Shown: in pieces, positions 10,250 through 22,552 of the stretch
Numbering within the stretch: the first letter of the stretch is position 1
Layout: each line of letters opens with the position of its first letter
Assembly (NCBI RefSeq): GCF_005239225.2
Contig: NC_133302.1
Span: forward strand, 248,001-312,000
Direction: 5' to 3'
DNA from: Populus alba
Lineage: Eukaryota; Streptophyta; Magnoliopsida; Malpighiales; Salicaceae
DNA length: 64,000 bases
Notes under the pieces: generated by a model
What the model was told of the DNA's origin: nothing
What the model saw: only the letters and a program-made list of their open reading frames with translations
Database searches by the model: none
Program-made: the position numbers and the translations under genes

Positions 10250-12250
10250 TGTCGCACCCCGAAAAAAAATCAGCGCGCGGCATCGGCTGACGATTTTTCT
10301 CTCATTGTTGTTTGCTTGAATTTAGTTTGTTGGAGTCGCCACCTAGTAATTTATTGAAGGCTACTAGGAAACCGGATGCACTGGTCTTGTCAGAGATTCG
10401 CGGGTAAGGGACTGGTTGTGGTTAGGGAAGGTATTAGCACCCCTAACGCACCCTACCTGAGGTAAGCTGCTTTGCAAGTTTGATGTGTTAAAGAAGTTTT
10501 AATAATTGTCTTTTCATCGGAAAATTAGAAATATCACTTACGTATAAGTTAATAATTCTTAACCGTGATCCGATCAAAATATTAAATTCTTCTTTAATAT
10601 ATTTGCAATTTTATCCTTAAAAAATATATACAAATAAATAAAACAAAATACAAACACACGCATACACTTCCACTATTTTTGTTTCTTTTCTTTTCTTTTC
10701 TTTTTCTTTTCTTTCTTTTACATCTCTATTTACAAAATACAAAAATTCAAAAAAAATAATAAATAAATAAACAAACATTACATTAAAATTACAATAATAG
10801 CCCCAAAACAATATGAAATTACAAGAAACCCTTCTGCAAGTCAAAAAGTGTGCAGGAACACTGGCGGCACGTGGGTCCCACGCGCCACCGCCACTGGCGG
10901 CACGTGGGTCCCACGCGCCACCGCCACTGGCGGGGCGTGGGTACACGCACTGGCGCTGGAAAACCTCAAACAGCAGGGGCGCCTGGAGCGGCTTCTTCTC
11001 CGGTGTCTTCCTAAACCGCCGGCGACCTGCAGAACAAGAAAAGAAACGCACACCAGTCGATTTTAGTTTGATTTTTTGTCCAGATCTATTCTGATTTTTC
11101 GTTTTTTAGATCTACTTTCTGTCATCTTTCTTCATGGCGTCTGTTCGTTCCTTCTTCAACCGGTGGCAGATCGGGCGGCGGAGAGGAAGAGGTCGGGGAA
11201 GTGGCTGGTCGCCGGAGGCAGACAGGATTGAGATCTGTCGGCGCCGCTGTGTTGGGTGAAGAGGACAGGTCTGGCGGCGGCTGTGCTGCTGCTGGTGGCC
11301 GATCTATGCAAGGGGGGACGGCTCTGTGGAGCTGCTTCTCCGTTGCTGTTGGTAGCCGGCCGAGGGAGTGTGGGCGGCGCTGCTGCTGAGGAGATCGGGT
11401 CTGTGGCAGCGTTGGTGATCGCGGGTCTGCGGGGAGAAGCAGCTGCTGGGATGGGTCGGCCAGGAGGGGGTCGTGGCCGGACTGAGACGAAGAAGGAGCT
11501 GTGGTGATGCCGGTGGAGAGGACTGGAAAAAGTGAAGAGGAAAAGAGATAGAGAGGGCTGTGTGGGAAGATGAATCAACCGCTGAGGGGGAAGAAGAAAA
11601 AAAATCAAAAACAGTGGAGATGGTGAGCGGCGGCATGGAGAAAAGAAGGAGATGAGCTCCGATGGATTTTTAAGGGCCGGCCAGTTTTGAAAGGGAGCGG
11701 GTTCGGTTCTTTGGCAAAGAGAGAGTATTGGTTTTTCCTTTGGATCCGAGGGGTCGCCGCTGCTTGGCTCCGGGTGAAGGAGAAAAAAAAAAGCAAGGGG
11801 TGGGGGGCTGCTGTGTTTTTTTTTTGGGTAGAGTTAAGTTTAGGTTTAGGGTTTTTTGTGGTTTCTTCCCCTTTACAAAATTGCCCCCCCTTGAATGTGT
11901 TGAGGAAATCAGTATTTATAGGCAAAATGTTGCTAGGTTTTTCAACTTGGTCCCTCAACTTTTTTTTTTTGTAAATTTTGATTTTTTTTATTTTTTTATA
12001 TTTTTTGAAAACGAGCAATATCAACGTCGACTCAAATGCGAAAAATCAATGATTTAAAAATGACGCGTGAAAAGTCGAACGCGTTTGAAAATCTTTTAAC
12101 AATTTAAATTCTTTTTTAGACGACGTTGAAAATGCTAAAATGACGAAAATATATTAACAAAACATATTTTTTGGATTATCTTTGTTTTTCTCAATTTTTT
12201 GGATTTTTTGAAAATATATCAAAACATGGGTCAAAAATTGGGTAGCAACA
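10250..12250 (-). mobile_element. Ogre-like solo LTR (2001 bp), family of element A
   Basis: On the plus strand it runs TGTCGCACCCC...GGGTAGCAACA; reversed it is the same LTR as 3262-5387. It is flanked by perfect direct repeats ATTAC (10245-10249 and 12251-12255) inside copia integrase. With no interior it is a solo LTR, the product of recombination between two LTRs. TATA box reversed at 11913-11921. The GC-rich section (10855-11000) contains CACGTG twice and near-palindromic GGCGG...CCGCC stretches. Confidence 0.92.
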
Positions 12251-14911
12251 ATTACATACGTTTCACATGGATATTTTTGATGTGACACAAAATTGAAGCT
12301 CAATCTCTTATAAAACACCTTTTCAGTTATGTTCTCACATAATTTGAAACTCCCATTAAAATTTTTCAAAGTGATAATGGTGGCGAATTTATATCACTCC
12401 GTTCCTTTTTTCAAGATAATGGTGTCATTTTTCAGCATTCCTGTGTTTACACGCCTCAACAAAATGGGGTTGTGGAATGCAAACATCTTCATATCTTACA
12501 AGTAGCTCGAGCTTTGAAATTTCAAGCTCAACTCCCAACCCAGTTTTGGGGAGAGTGTGCTCTTACTGCTGTCCACATAATCAATTGACTTCCTTCCTCA
12601 GTGCTCTCCTTCAAAACTCCTTTTGAACTTGTATACTCAAAACTGCCTTCCTTTTCTCATATCCGAGTTTTTTGTTGCTTAGCTTATGCTACCAATGTAC
12701 ATCCTTCTCACAAATTTGACTTTCACTTAATGCCCTTAATTTTTATTGGTTATCCTACCGGTTAAAAGGCATATAAATTATTTGATTTATCTTCCAAAAA
12801 AATTTTCACTAGTCGCTATGTGGGCTTTCATGAACATATTTTTCCTTATGCATCTGTCAAGCCCGGTTTTGTTCCACCTCCTTCACCCATTGAATTTGGT
12901 CCTATTCCTCTTCTAACCCATGCCACGACTTCTCTTTATTCCAGTCCACAAACTTCTCCTCCTGCTACAATACCTGCACCTTCATGTTCACCGCCACCTG
13001 CCTCCTCCAATCCACACCCCTCATCAACCCAGCCTCCACCCATCCTCCGCATCTATACACGTCGTCCTAAGCCTTCTAACCCAATTCTCCCAGCTGCTCC
13101 ATCTCCATCGTCCACTTCTCCATCTCCATCTCCATCTCCATCGTCTACTATTGTTGAAAATTTACCACCACCTAAACCCACCCCACTTCTTCGCTCCAGC
13201 TGCCATACTGCTCCACCAGCCAAGCTCAACTGCTCCAATGTTTACTCCCACCAATCAGCCGCCTTATTGCCAAGTCCAACCAAAGGTACACGCTATCCCA
13301 TGGCCAACTTTGTTTCATATCATCGTTATACCCCTGCATATCACGCCTTTGTTGCTCAGCTCAGCACCATCACAGAGCCTAAGTCTTATTCAGAGGCTGC
13401 TATTCATCCTGAATGGCAGGAGGCCATGCGTTCCGAACTGCAAGCTCTCTAAGCTAATGGCACTTGGTCTCTCACCCCACTACCGATAGGCAAGACACCG
13501 ATTAGCTGCAGATGGGTCTACAAAATAAAACACCATTCAGATGGTTCTGTCAAGCGGTACAAAGCTCATTTAGTCGCCCAAGGTTTCACTCAAATGGAAG
13601 GAGTTGACTACCCATGATACATTTTCTCCTACTACCAAAATAATCTATGTCCGTTGTTTACTTGCCTTAACAGCAGCTCATGGTTGGTCCCTACACTAGA
13701 TGGACGTCCACAATGCTTTCCTTCATGGAGAATTAGATAAGGAGATATATATGTCTCTGCCACCAGGTCTTCGGAGCCAGGGGGAGAACCATCTAGTTTG
13801 TTGCCTCCACAAGTCACTTTGCAATTTAAAACAGGCATCCCGCTATTGGTTTGCCAAATTTTCTGAAGCTATGCATTTTGCTAGTTTTATACAATCAAGA
13901 GCAAATTATTCTCTATTCACCAGGAAGTAGGGTATGTCTTTTACCATTCTTTTGATATATGTTGATGATATCTTGATCATTGGAAATGACCCGGTTAACA
14001 TTGCTGCAACTAAACAATTCCTGCATAAACATTTTCATATCAAAGATCTTGGTAATTTAAAAGACTTTCTTGGAATTGAGGTGTTTGCTTCAAAGAATGG
14101 AATTTTTATTTCACAACATAAATATGCATTGGAAGTCATTGAGGATGCAAGGTTGTTAGGTGCTGCTCCTATCAATACTCCTATGGAACGAGGCTTAAAA
14201 TTATCAGACAAGGGCACCCTGCTCAAGGATACAAACCGGTATAGAAGATTGGTGGGTCGGTTAAATTATTTGACTGTATCAAGGCCAGACATAACGTATG
14301 TTGTACATGTCTTGAGTAGATTTATTTAGCAGCCCTGAAAACTTCATATGGAGACAGCCCTTCGAGTTGTTCGATATCTAAAAGGTGCACCTGGCCAAGG
14401 CTTATTTTTCTCTTCCAAGAGTGACTTAAAGTTGAGAGCTTATTGTGACTCAGATTGGGCAGGTTGTCCACTCACTAGGAGGTCTACAACGGGCTATTGT
14501 GTTTTTCTTGGACCTTCACTAATATCCTGGAGATCAAAGTGAAAGAAAATAGTTTCACTTTCTTCTGCTGAAGTAGAATACCGAGCAATGACAGGAGCCT
14601 GCTGTGAGTTAACATGGCTGTGATGTCTACTGAAAGACTTAGAAATTTCACACTATGAACCTGCCTTTCTATATTGTGACAATAAAGCTGCGTTACACAT
14701 TGCAGCCAATCCAGTGTTTCATGAGAGAACTAGGCACATTGAAATGGACTGCCATTACATCCGAGACAAGATTCAAGATGGTTCCATCATTACAAAACAT
14801 GTCGACTCTGCACATCAACTGGTAGATGTCTTGACCAAGCCCCTGGGAAAAGAGATCTTTGTTCCTATGGTTAGCAAGTTAGGAGTGCAGGATATCCACT
14901 CTCCAACTTGA
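12251..14911 (+). pseudogene. copia integrase, RT and RNase H (broken)
   Basis: Integrase continues with FQSDNGGEF and TPQQNGVVECKH (second Asp and Glu of the DD35E set), a Ser/Pro-rich linker at about 12850-13300, then RT (WQEAMRSELQAL, CRWVYKIKHHSDGS, DVHNAFLHGELD-type motif with stops around it, LIYVDDILIIG at about 13950). RNase H follows with [11 protein letters not shown] at about 14440, SSAEVEYRAM and [18 protein letters not shown]. At least six stops or frame changes (for example 13449, 13616, 14326, 14540, 14621) show that it is dead. Confidence 0.9.
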
Positions 14912-14918
14912 GGGGGAG

Positions 14919-15150
14919 TGTAGGGAAATGAAATATTCCCGTATATAGAATAGCAGAGTTGTATAAACAGAAGATATGCATTTATTCACTTTCTATTGTA
15001 ATGCCTAATATTTCGCTACTAAGGCTACAATGCAGCAACTGATTCCTGACTTGTAGGAATTAGTTGCAGCCTCCCTGTATAAGTATATGATTCAGTATCA
15101 ATAACAAATTACGACTACAAATTCAATCTTTCTCTTCATTCTTTTCAATA
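14919..15150 (+). repeat. copia 3' LTR (approximate right end)
   Basis: It starts TGTAGGGAAATG right after the purine-rich GAGGGGGAG (14909-14918), which is the polypurine tract behind the end of RNase H. The right end near ATTCTTTTCA is a guess, because the 5' LTR is outside the window and no duplication can be checked. Confidence 0.6.
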
Positions 15151-15624
15151 ATGGGATTGTGAATTCCTTGACCGTAAGGCGGATGTAAATGGGACATCAT
15201 CAAATCACACCTTTTCTCCAGGAAATTTTGATATGGCTACTATCACTACGCGTAAGAAGAAGAAAAAGGGTTGTGTGAAGAAGAAGCATCGAAAGGTAAA
15301 AGCTCTTAAATCTTTAGGGGGGTTTTGAGGGAACTGATTTTGGCATGTTTATAGTGATTCATCCATGGACTCAAGAATTAAGGCATCTAATTTTCGCAAT
15401 TCTAAATGCAGAAATGAAGTGAATATAGAGATGGGTGCTTGTTCTTATCAGAAATCTGAAGTGGAGAGATCAGTTGAGTGCCAAGCATGATTTGGGCATT
15501 ACAGTCTTGTATGGAGAGGAGGTTCTGAAGAGTCAATTTCGAGCAACGTCTGATGAGGAGGTTGCAGATTGGGTGAAAACGGTATGATTCCCTTCCTGTT
15601 TTTACAATAGACAGGTATTTTATC

Positions 15625-16741
15625 ATATCTATGAAGATCAGTTTTTGGAACACTAGAGGTTGGAGAAGTACGTAGTTCTAAAAGACGTGATTAGGAATGT
15701 CATTGATAGTTATCAACTTGATGTCTCCTGCATTGCTGAAACTAAGATTTCTAGGATTAATGATTCTTTTGTGTATAAATTATGGAATAGTTCTAATATT
15801 AAATGGCATGGTATAGACTCATAAGGAAGGTCTGGAAGTCTACTTGTCATGTGGAATAGTGAATCTTTTGAGGTCGCAAATATTGAATTTCGTTCACATT
15901 AGATTCCTTTGTTTGGTACTTGTGTTAACACGGGGTTTAATTGTGCGATTGTTTGTCTGTATGTTAGGGAGTGCAGAGATTGGGATAGAAAGCCTTTTTG
16001 TTTTTTATATTTTTTGTTGATGTATAATTCTTTTTATTTTGATTTGAAAATGATTTGGGCCTTCCTTTGTTATGACATGCTGAATCGCCTCTGTATCATT
16101 AGTAAGCTTAGTGGATACGAAAAAAATCTTCGATAGTGGGATCTTAATTAACACTTTATGGTATCTTGGAGCATAAGATTAAATTGATAAAATCTAGAAT
16201 TAAGGCTATTGATATATAATGGTGGTGAAAATAGAAATTTAATAGATGTTGAATGTGTAGAGTTGAGGTGTTTAAATGAGATTGGGGATTTAATAAGACA
16301 TCATGAGTATCTCCGGAGGTAAAAAGCAAGAAATAATTGGTGCAAGATGGGTTCTAGAAACCCCAGATTGTTTCAGCTCTTAGCTTGTCTAACATATTCA
16401 AGGCTTTCTTTTTGAAGCGGATTTTCAAAAAGCCTTTGATTTGGTGACTCGGGATTTCATTTTGAAAGTCATAGCTTTTATGGGATTTGGCTGTAAGTGG
16501 ATATTTCTTTGATTGGGAATGCATATCTACATCTAAACTTTTAGTGCTAATTAATGACTCATCATTTAATGAGTTTCATATGCAGGAGGGTATTTTAGGC
16601 AAGGGGATCTTGTGTCACCTTTCTATTTAATATTGTAGTAGAAGGGTTAGCGATCCTTTTAGGTCAAGCAATGTAGAGTGGTCTATATTCAAGAATACAA
16701 TTTTCGGCTCAAACAACAACTGCACTACAGTATGTTGATGA
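15625..16741 (+). pseudogene. LINE ORF2: endonuclease and first part of RT
   Basis: The APE-type endonuclease is suggested by MKISFWNTRG at about 15627, then CIAETKI (the catalytic Glu motif of this family is QETK/AETK). The RT part shows DFQKAFDLVTRDF and GDLVSPFLFNIVVEG, then LQYVDD at 16729-16745, where the LTR element inserted. Many stops lie between these motifs. The motifs are typical of plant L1 ORF2; the gene is inactive. Confidence 0.75.
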
Positions 16742-17203
16742 TGTGGGGCGCGGAATCCGGTGACCGATGATGAACTGATTATTGCTCAACGGAGGATAAG
16801 CACACCGAGACACAATATTTTACGTGGTTCGGCAAAACCGCCTACGTCCACGGGAGAGAGTCCATTTTATTAGAGTAGAGAAAGAATACAATAAATACAT
16901 GGAGGAGGATCTCATCACTCAACTCCCATCTCTCTTGCTGCCTTGCAGCTGCAGGGCTGCTGCCCCTTTCTCTTCTCTTTCTCTTCACTCTTTTACACAC
17001 TCACGTTATTCTCCCTCTCACATAGCTCTCTTTGCATGCCTCATTTATAGGCTAATGGTGGCTTCTCTTCTTCTTTCCAGCAGCTGCACATGGGAGACAA
17101 TGGTGGGACAAGAAGACCTTAAAACATGCCACCATTAGTGGCACTAATGGTGCTACCACTTAGTGGTGGTGGGGTATTGCCAATAAATGGCAATATCCTA
17201 ACA
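16742..17203 (-). repeat. 3' LTR of the young element
   Basis: Plus-strand TGTGGGGCGCGGAATCC...AATATCCTAACA. It is identical to 20163-20624 apart from A/G in ACCRATGATG-type text near 16768 and A/T near 17090. Confidence 0.9.
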
Positions 17204-17219
17204 ATCACCCCCTTTGCCA
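17204..17219 (-). other. Polypurine tract
   Basis: The minus strand reads GGCAAAGGGGGTGAT immediately before the 3' LTR, as expected for a plus-strand primer. Confidence 0.75.
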
Positions 17220-19770
17220 TTTATGTGGGCAATTGTCCTCTTGCTTTTTCAGCACAAGCTTGCATCCTGCAGCTCTTCCAAGCTTACCATTCCGAGAGCG
17301 TCCGTGGCCAAGTTTACAGGTACTCGCCAAACCTTTCAATAACCAGAGTCACCAAAGCACACCTTTGCTTACACCAAAGGATCACTTCAACCAGATGGTC
17401 TCACACATCACATCTGAAGAGTGTTAACGCTTGTCTCTGGGACACAACATTCCCCTTCGAGCGTATCAGCCATGCTCGGTCCGGAATGATTTATCAAGCC
17501 TTACACCAAGGCTTACAACACCCCCTCAAACGGATATTCCAAGTGCGACAGTCATTATTTGAGTATCTCAAATATGATCACAAGCCCACCACTCTTCCAA
17601 GAGTCTACTCATCCAGGAGTTGCGCCTGCCCTCTGTTCCACCATAGGAACCACGCCTTACTTCTCCATGAGTCTCTCGCTCTTAGTCGTAAGAGTCCAGG
17701 TAGCTCTCCACCTTTAACCATGGGGGCAGCCCATTAAAGGTTGATCCATATCTATCTCCATACTCTGAGTATTACAATGCCATTACCGAGCTCACCACCT
17801 TGACAAGAGTCAACTCGTTCCCGGAACCTGCGCATGCCCTCTGCTCCTTCATAGCAGCCGCGTCTTAATGCTCCACAAGTCACACACTTATTGTCCAAGG
17901 CAAATGTCTTCTAGCTCATTGATCTTTAGCATGGGGGCAATATCCATGAAAGTCAATCCTGCATTTGTCTTCATACTCATCATAGCCACTTCATTGGTTA
18001 TCCATCTGTCCACTTATATCTAGCCATCACATCGGCTCTGGGGTGTTCTGAACTTGGGCTCCTATCCTGGCCCTCACACCTTCTCATGAGGTGTCTCCGC
18101 TCGTCGTCATGCGGCGGTTTGAACTCTGGGCTCATATCATGGCCCTCACACCTTCTCTCTAAGGTGTCTCCGCCCGCTGTCATGGGGCGGTCTCATCCTC
18201 CTTCATTGGGGATGACTCCAGTGGCTCCAAGATTCTCTACCACCATGTGGACTTGGGAGAGATTACTGCCACTAACTACATAGAAAGAGAAAGTTGCGGT
18301 ATACTCCTCGCAATCCTCCACCTCGATTTCTATGTTTGGAGCTTCTACGCCTTTCTGCTTGACAGCTCCACCTACACCACTCTCTTTGGTGTCTTCGCCT
18401 TTTATCATAGGCATTTGCACCCCCTCAATTAGGTGCCTCTGCAACAGCTCTCTTTCCATCCTTGCATGCATTGAAAGGTCTTCGCCTGTTGTCTTCATCA
18501 AGAGCATAAAAGACTTCCTGTTGTACAAACTTTAACAGTCTCTGCTCTGAGCTTCATCTGGGAACACTTCTTCTCCTTGCACCTGTTGTCTCATTACAGT
18601 ACCTCGTTGGATCCCTCGGGTACTCTTGCACAATCTCCGTGTGCCCTTGTGCAATTTCTGTTCTCCAGATTTCTCCCTATTCCTTGCTTATGTTTGACAG
18701 CAGCTCATCCTGTTACAACACCTGTCCAAGTCAAAATAGGGTGTCAATCTTCATTCCATTGCTGTATTTCTCTTCCATTATCAGGGTCTTCATCAATTCT
18801 CCCCTTGAGAAATCACAGTCACCGAATCTAGCTTCTTTGAAGAAATCACCACTCCATCAGATCCTTGATCATGCGGAACCCAACTGTTCCCCTTGTGCCG
18901 TCATCCTGCTAGTCTTCAACCGTTTCATTACAAACTGCTATATATACGAAAATAGTACCGTATGGATAATCCTTCCACTAAGCAAGTTCCCAGGAAAGAT
19001 TGGAGGGGTCACACTGGTCCCGCTTAAAACCCAATCTCCTAGACAGAACTTCTTAGGCTATATCTATCCATCGTACTGTCTCTCCGTATATACAACCATT
19101 TGCTAGCTTTGTTGCGGCTCTCCTTTGCAAGTGATCTGGGTATCCTGGCTTCATACCTGATTTCTCAACATCTGGCGAGACTACCAGTGCTTAGATTCGT
19201 CAAGATTGGACTTCGTCAATTTCCACTCTCCACCTCTAATTGTTCACATAACCGGGTGTCTAGAGTGTCCCAATTTTGCCTTCCATCAAGGCATTAAATT
19301 TCCCCATTTAACATTACAGCACATGTAATTGGGTAAACATGTGCACCTTCTTCTCCTTAATCTCCATCGACCTCAATCCAGACCTTCAGATGCCTCCTGA
19401 TCGGGCAATCTCTCTTTAATAATAAACCATTGCCATTTTCGGTCTCGAATCTCAATGATCAGACCGTACCATTGCATCCGGAATGATCAAATTAGCTGGA
19501 AACATGTCTTGAATCGTCCAAATCGCACTTCAGACGGCTAAGATTTGATCAAAACAATTCTGGCCTGATCAACGGCCCAGATTCACTCTCAGATCCGGTT
19601 GCACGTAGACTCTGCTGCACAGAATCCTTACCTCGGCTCGCGGCTCAGCTCGGCTCCCATTCAGCTCGGCTACAATCGGCTGTGGCTCGGCTCGGCTCGC
19701 GGCTGATGACATGGCATGTGGGTCCCACTGTGCTGACGTGTCTGCTGACTGTCGCTGACATGGCATGCTG
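17220..19770 (-). other. Non-coding interior of the young element
   Basis: Several open frames up to about 200 codons exist on both strands, but none shows a known retroelement domain and none looks like a conserved protein. On the minus strand a phrase with ...RCEGxDxSPE... occurs twice (18010-18180), showing local duplication. I do not recognise any captured gene here. Confidence 0.5.
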
Positions 19771-19781
19771 ACTGTGTTTGA

Positions 19782-19868
19782 TGACGTCACCATTACATCA
19801 TGATGATGTCATCTTGGGTCATGCTTACTGTGCATGCTGACGTCACAAATTACGTCATGCTGACGTCA
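19782..19868. promoter_or_regulatory. Cluster of TGACGTCA (CRE/bZIP) palindromes
   Basis: Perfect TGACGTCA occurs at 19782-19789, 19838-19845 and 19861-19868, with further TGACG/ACGTCA-like half sites between. TGACG is the core bound by plant TGA-class bZIP factors. The cluster lies in the leader, about 300 bp inside the 5' LTR. Confidence 0.5.
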
Positions 19869-20148
19869 TCATTATCCGGGTCAGTCACGTGGGTCGGGTC
19901 GTCTGGTAATCGGGTCGGGTCAGCCCATCCGGGCGAAGAAGACGCGTGTGACGCGTGGCGCGCGTCTGCGTGCGTGGCCAGTCTGCTCGTCGGAGCGTGA
20001 CGGCGCGTGAAGGAGATTCCGACGTCCGATTTCGACGCGGTTTTCACCGGTGGCTTCGTCTCTTCCTCCTATACACAGTGGTATGGTCAAAACACAATTT
20101 TGACAACTTTCATTTTTGAGCAAAAATCAAACACCACTTAAACCATAT

Positions 20149-20162
20149 GCTCTGATACCAAT
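20149..20162 (-). other. Primer binding site (tRNA-iMet type)
   Basis: The plus strand reads GCTCTGATACCAAT just before the LTR at 20163; reversed it is ATTGGTATCAGAGC, the usual copia PBS complementary to initiator tRNA-Met. Confidence 0.8.
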
Positions 20163-20624
20163 TGTGGGGCGCGGAATCCGGTGACCGGTGATGAACTGAT
20201 TATTGCTCAACGGAGGATAAGCACACCGAGACACAATATTTTACGTGGTTCGGCAAAACCGCCTACGTCCACGGGAGAGAGTCCATTTTATTAGAGTAGA
20301 GAAAGAATACAATAAATACATGGAGGAGGATCTCATCACTCAACTCCCATCTCTCTTGCTGCCTTGCAGCTGCAGGGCTGCTGCCCCTTTCTCTTCTCTT
20401 TCTCTTCACTCTTTTACACACTCACGTTATTCTCCCTCTCACATAGCTCTCTTTGCATGCCTCATTTATAGGCTAATGGTGGCTTCTCTTCTTCTTTCCA
20501 GCAGCTGCACTTGGGAGACAATGGTGGGACAAGAAGACCTTAAAACATGCCACCATTAGTGGCACTAATGGTGCTACCACTTAGTGGTGGTGGGGTATTG
20601 CCAATAAATGGCAATATCCTAACA
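20163..20624 (-). repeat. 5' LTR of the young element
   Basis: 462 bp, pairing with 16742-17203. On the minus strand a TATA-like CTATAAATG lies at 20463-20471. Confidence 0.9.
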
Positions 20625-20900
20625 GATGATACATTGATTTTTTATCCCAATGATAAACAACTTCCTCTATATCATATGTTCTTGTTCAAAATACCATATG
20701 GTTTTGCAAGGAAAATTATCTCTTTTCAAAGATGATTCTTATGGAGTCAAGATATATATATGTATACTAAAAAGCTTTGTAAGGTGGCTTGGAATTTCAA
20801 AAACTAAAATAGGTTTGGGAGTGGGTTCTATTATGGCAAAAAATAAGGTTATGGTATTACGTAGACTCTTTATATTTTCCATTCACCATCAACATTAAGT
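20625..20900 (+). pseudogene. LINE RT, C-terminal continuation
   Basis: Starts DDTLIFYPND, completing the motif broken at 16741, then KLCKVAW and ...KTKIGLGVGSIMAKNKVMVLRRL, resembling the region behind the RT palm in plant L1 elements. Frame changes are present. Confidence 0.7.
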
Positions 20901-21674
20901 CTGATTTGCAATAAATTTTGACATATTTTTTTCTAGTTTAGACTTCATAATTCTTTGCTCAATTTTAGTATATAACACTTATTCTTCCTTCAAAACAACA
21001 CATTAATTACTGATTTGTTCATGAAATTAGAAGTTAATGGAAAACTAAAGAGACTTTAATTTCTATATCTATATTTATTTCAATTAGTTTTCTTGGGATG
21101 ATTTCAATTTTCTATTTTTTTGTCTATTCATTTAAAACCCTTTAGTTTTTTGTCCTCTTGCATCTTCTTGAACATCATGGAATAGAAAGGGCTTCTTTTA
21201 AAGGATACTTCAGTCCTTATGTTACAGGGTATGTCTTATTTGGTCCCTTTAATTCTAAATTGTATCAATTAGTTCTCCAAATTTTTAAGCCAAAGAAACA
21301 GATTAGTAGAAGCGTGTAACAGTTAGTTCATGTGAAATTATTAATTGAAAAATCCACGTGAATTATTATTCGTGATACACCTAGTTTATCTTCTAAGATG
21401 TCATGCCAAACTAAAAATGAAAGCAACAAAATCAGGCTAGTAGAATTTTAAGCAACCACAGCCCAATATTTCAACCCTTCAAGCAATCATTCACCACATT
21501 TAACTAACACTTTCCTTCTTTATTCCCTTCCGAGTAAAATTATTTTCAACAAATGATACATTATATAAAAAGAAACAGCCCAAAAACACAATGCTTTATA
21601 TTTATTTGTTTGTTTGTTTTGTACCGTTGCCAACTCAAAAACTAAATCCTTCAACGAATTGAGTTCAGGTTAAA
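20901..21674. other. AT-rich DNA, no gene seen
   Basis: No coding frame or element boundary recognised. It may be LINE 3' tail plus the 3' flank of the TNL fragment on its right. Confidence 0.5.
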
Positions 21675-22346
21675 TTAAGTTTCTGTACGTAATGGGAAAT
21701 TAGATAAATAATCTTTCCACTGCTCCATTGTAGTAAATCCTATTGAACCATAAAGAGGATGAGGAAGCAGATGATATGGCGGATGAGGAAGCAGATGATA
21801 TGACGGTACATGTATCACTCTATCTCTTTCCACTTCTGACTCTTGGTTATCAACGCCATGATTCCCCTCTATTCCTTCTAATGAATCCAAATCTACAATC
21901 ACTTGGATCCCACATTGTTTCACATTAATGTCTTCGCTCCCCAAATTCACATACAATTCCAATTCTTCGTGTGCACAATGTTCTTCCATTGCCATCTCAC
22001 TTGAACTTACGTATCTTACCCAACTAAGAGGGGAATAGTGTCCGACTACCTGTGTAGCTTCAAACAATTGAATACCGTTGCTCTTCTTTCTAATAATAGC
22101 ATTGATTCTGGGAATCCGACTAAAAACAATCCTTGTAGAGAAAGCCCAAAAAATCAACCCTTGGAAAACTGGAGGTATACGAAATGATAATGAACATCCT
22201 TGTCCATGGTAGTTCAACCCCTTTGGAAACTTAAAATAATAGATACTCATAGCCAATTTGACATCGTAGTAGTGAATATGATATCCATAACTACCATTGC
22301 ACGCATATATAAATTCATTTGAAAAAGTGCTGAAATTTCAAACACT

Positions 22347-22429
<83 letters not shown>

Positions 22430-22552
22430 TATTTATGTGCACGAGAGACAGAATAGTACCTCAACAACGTTCTTCTTCTTCTTATTTGATAAATCGGAGG
22501 CGGTATAAGAGGAAAGAATCCAGCCATGATTACATAGACCTTCCATGCCCTG
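21675..22552 (-). pseudogene. TNL resistance gene, 3'-terminal exons (C-JID/post-LRR part)
   Basis: Exon pieces at 22460-22552 and 21675-22329 are joined by a putative 130-bp intron with GT (22458-22459) and AG (22330-22331) borders. Splicing keeps one frame, ...RRRRTLL-S-TFSNEFIYACNG... The protein contains YHGQGCSLSFRIPPVF, NAIIRKKSNGIQLFEATQ, SEMAMEEHCAHEELELYV and KQCGIQVIVD, features I associate with the C-terminal jelly-roll/Ig-like (C-JID, post-LRR) domain of TIR-NB-LRR receptors. Its 5' part ends where element C begins (22553), so the gene is truncated. A short repeat (SYHLLPHP-PYHLLPHP) lies near the C-terminus. It may belong to the same original gene as the TIR piece at 62088, but nothing proves that. 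Confidence 0.62.
22350..22429. repeat. (TA)n(GA)n microsatellite
   Basis: About 31 TA units followed by about 9 GA units, inside the putative TNL intron. Confidence 0.95.

Larger units (their letters stand above)
5388..15150 (+). mobile_element. Old Ty1/copia element in pieces
   Basis: Homologous coding order gag - protease - pre-integrase - integrase - RT - RNase H - 3' LTR runs over 5388-6643, 9983-10249 and 12251-15150. The two interruptions are solo LTRs, each bounded by a (near-)perfect 5-bp duplication. The left end of gag is lost where element A inserted at 5387/5388. Stops and frameshifts are spread throughout, so it is an old dead copy. Confidence 0.88.
16742..20624 (-). mobile_element. 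Young non-autonomous copia-like LTR element (LARD type)
   Basis: It is flanked by perfect GATGA repeats (16737-16741, 20625-20629). LTRs at 16742-17203 and 20163-20624 are each 462 bp and differ at two positions that I can see. Orientation is minus: the PBS (TGGTATCAGAG, initiator tRNA-Met type) lies beside the right LTR and a purine tract (reverse of ATCACCCCCTTTGCC) beside the left one. The 2959-bp interior shows no gag or pol motif in any frame, so it depends on another element. It interrupts the LINE RT motif. Confidence 0.88.
15200..20900 (+). mobile_element. L1-type LINE, decayed, split in two
   Basis: Two coding blocks with LINE ORF2 similarity (15620-16741 and 20625-20900) are separated by an LTR element with a GATGA duplication. 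The start is uncertain. A basic stretch RKKKKKGCVKKKHRKVK near 15250 may belong to its 5' part. No poly-A tail or target duplication was identified. Confidence 0.7.

Noticed and set aside
12820..13452. Proline/serine-rich 210-codon frame as a separate gene
   Set aside because: It is the integrase-RT linker of the old copia element, with integrase before and RT motifs after it.
17126..17737. 203-codon plus-strand frame
   Set aside because: It starts in the LTR and runs against the element's orientation; no domain recognised.
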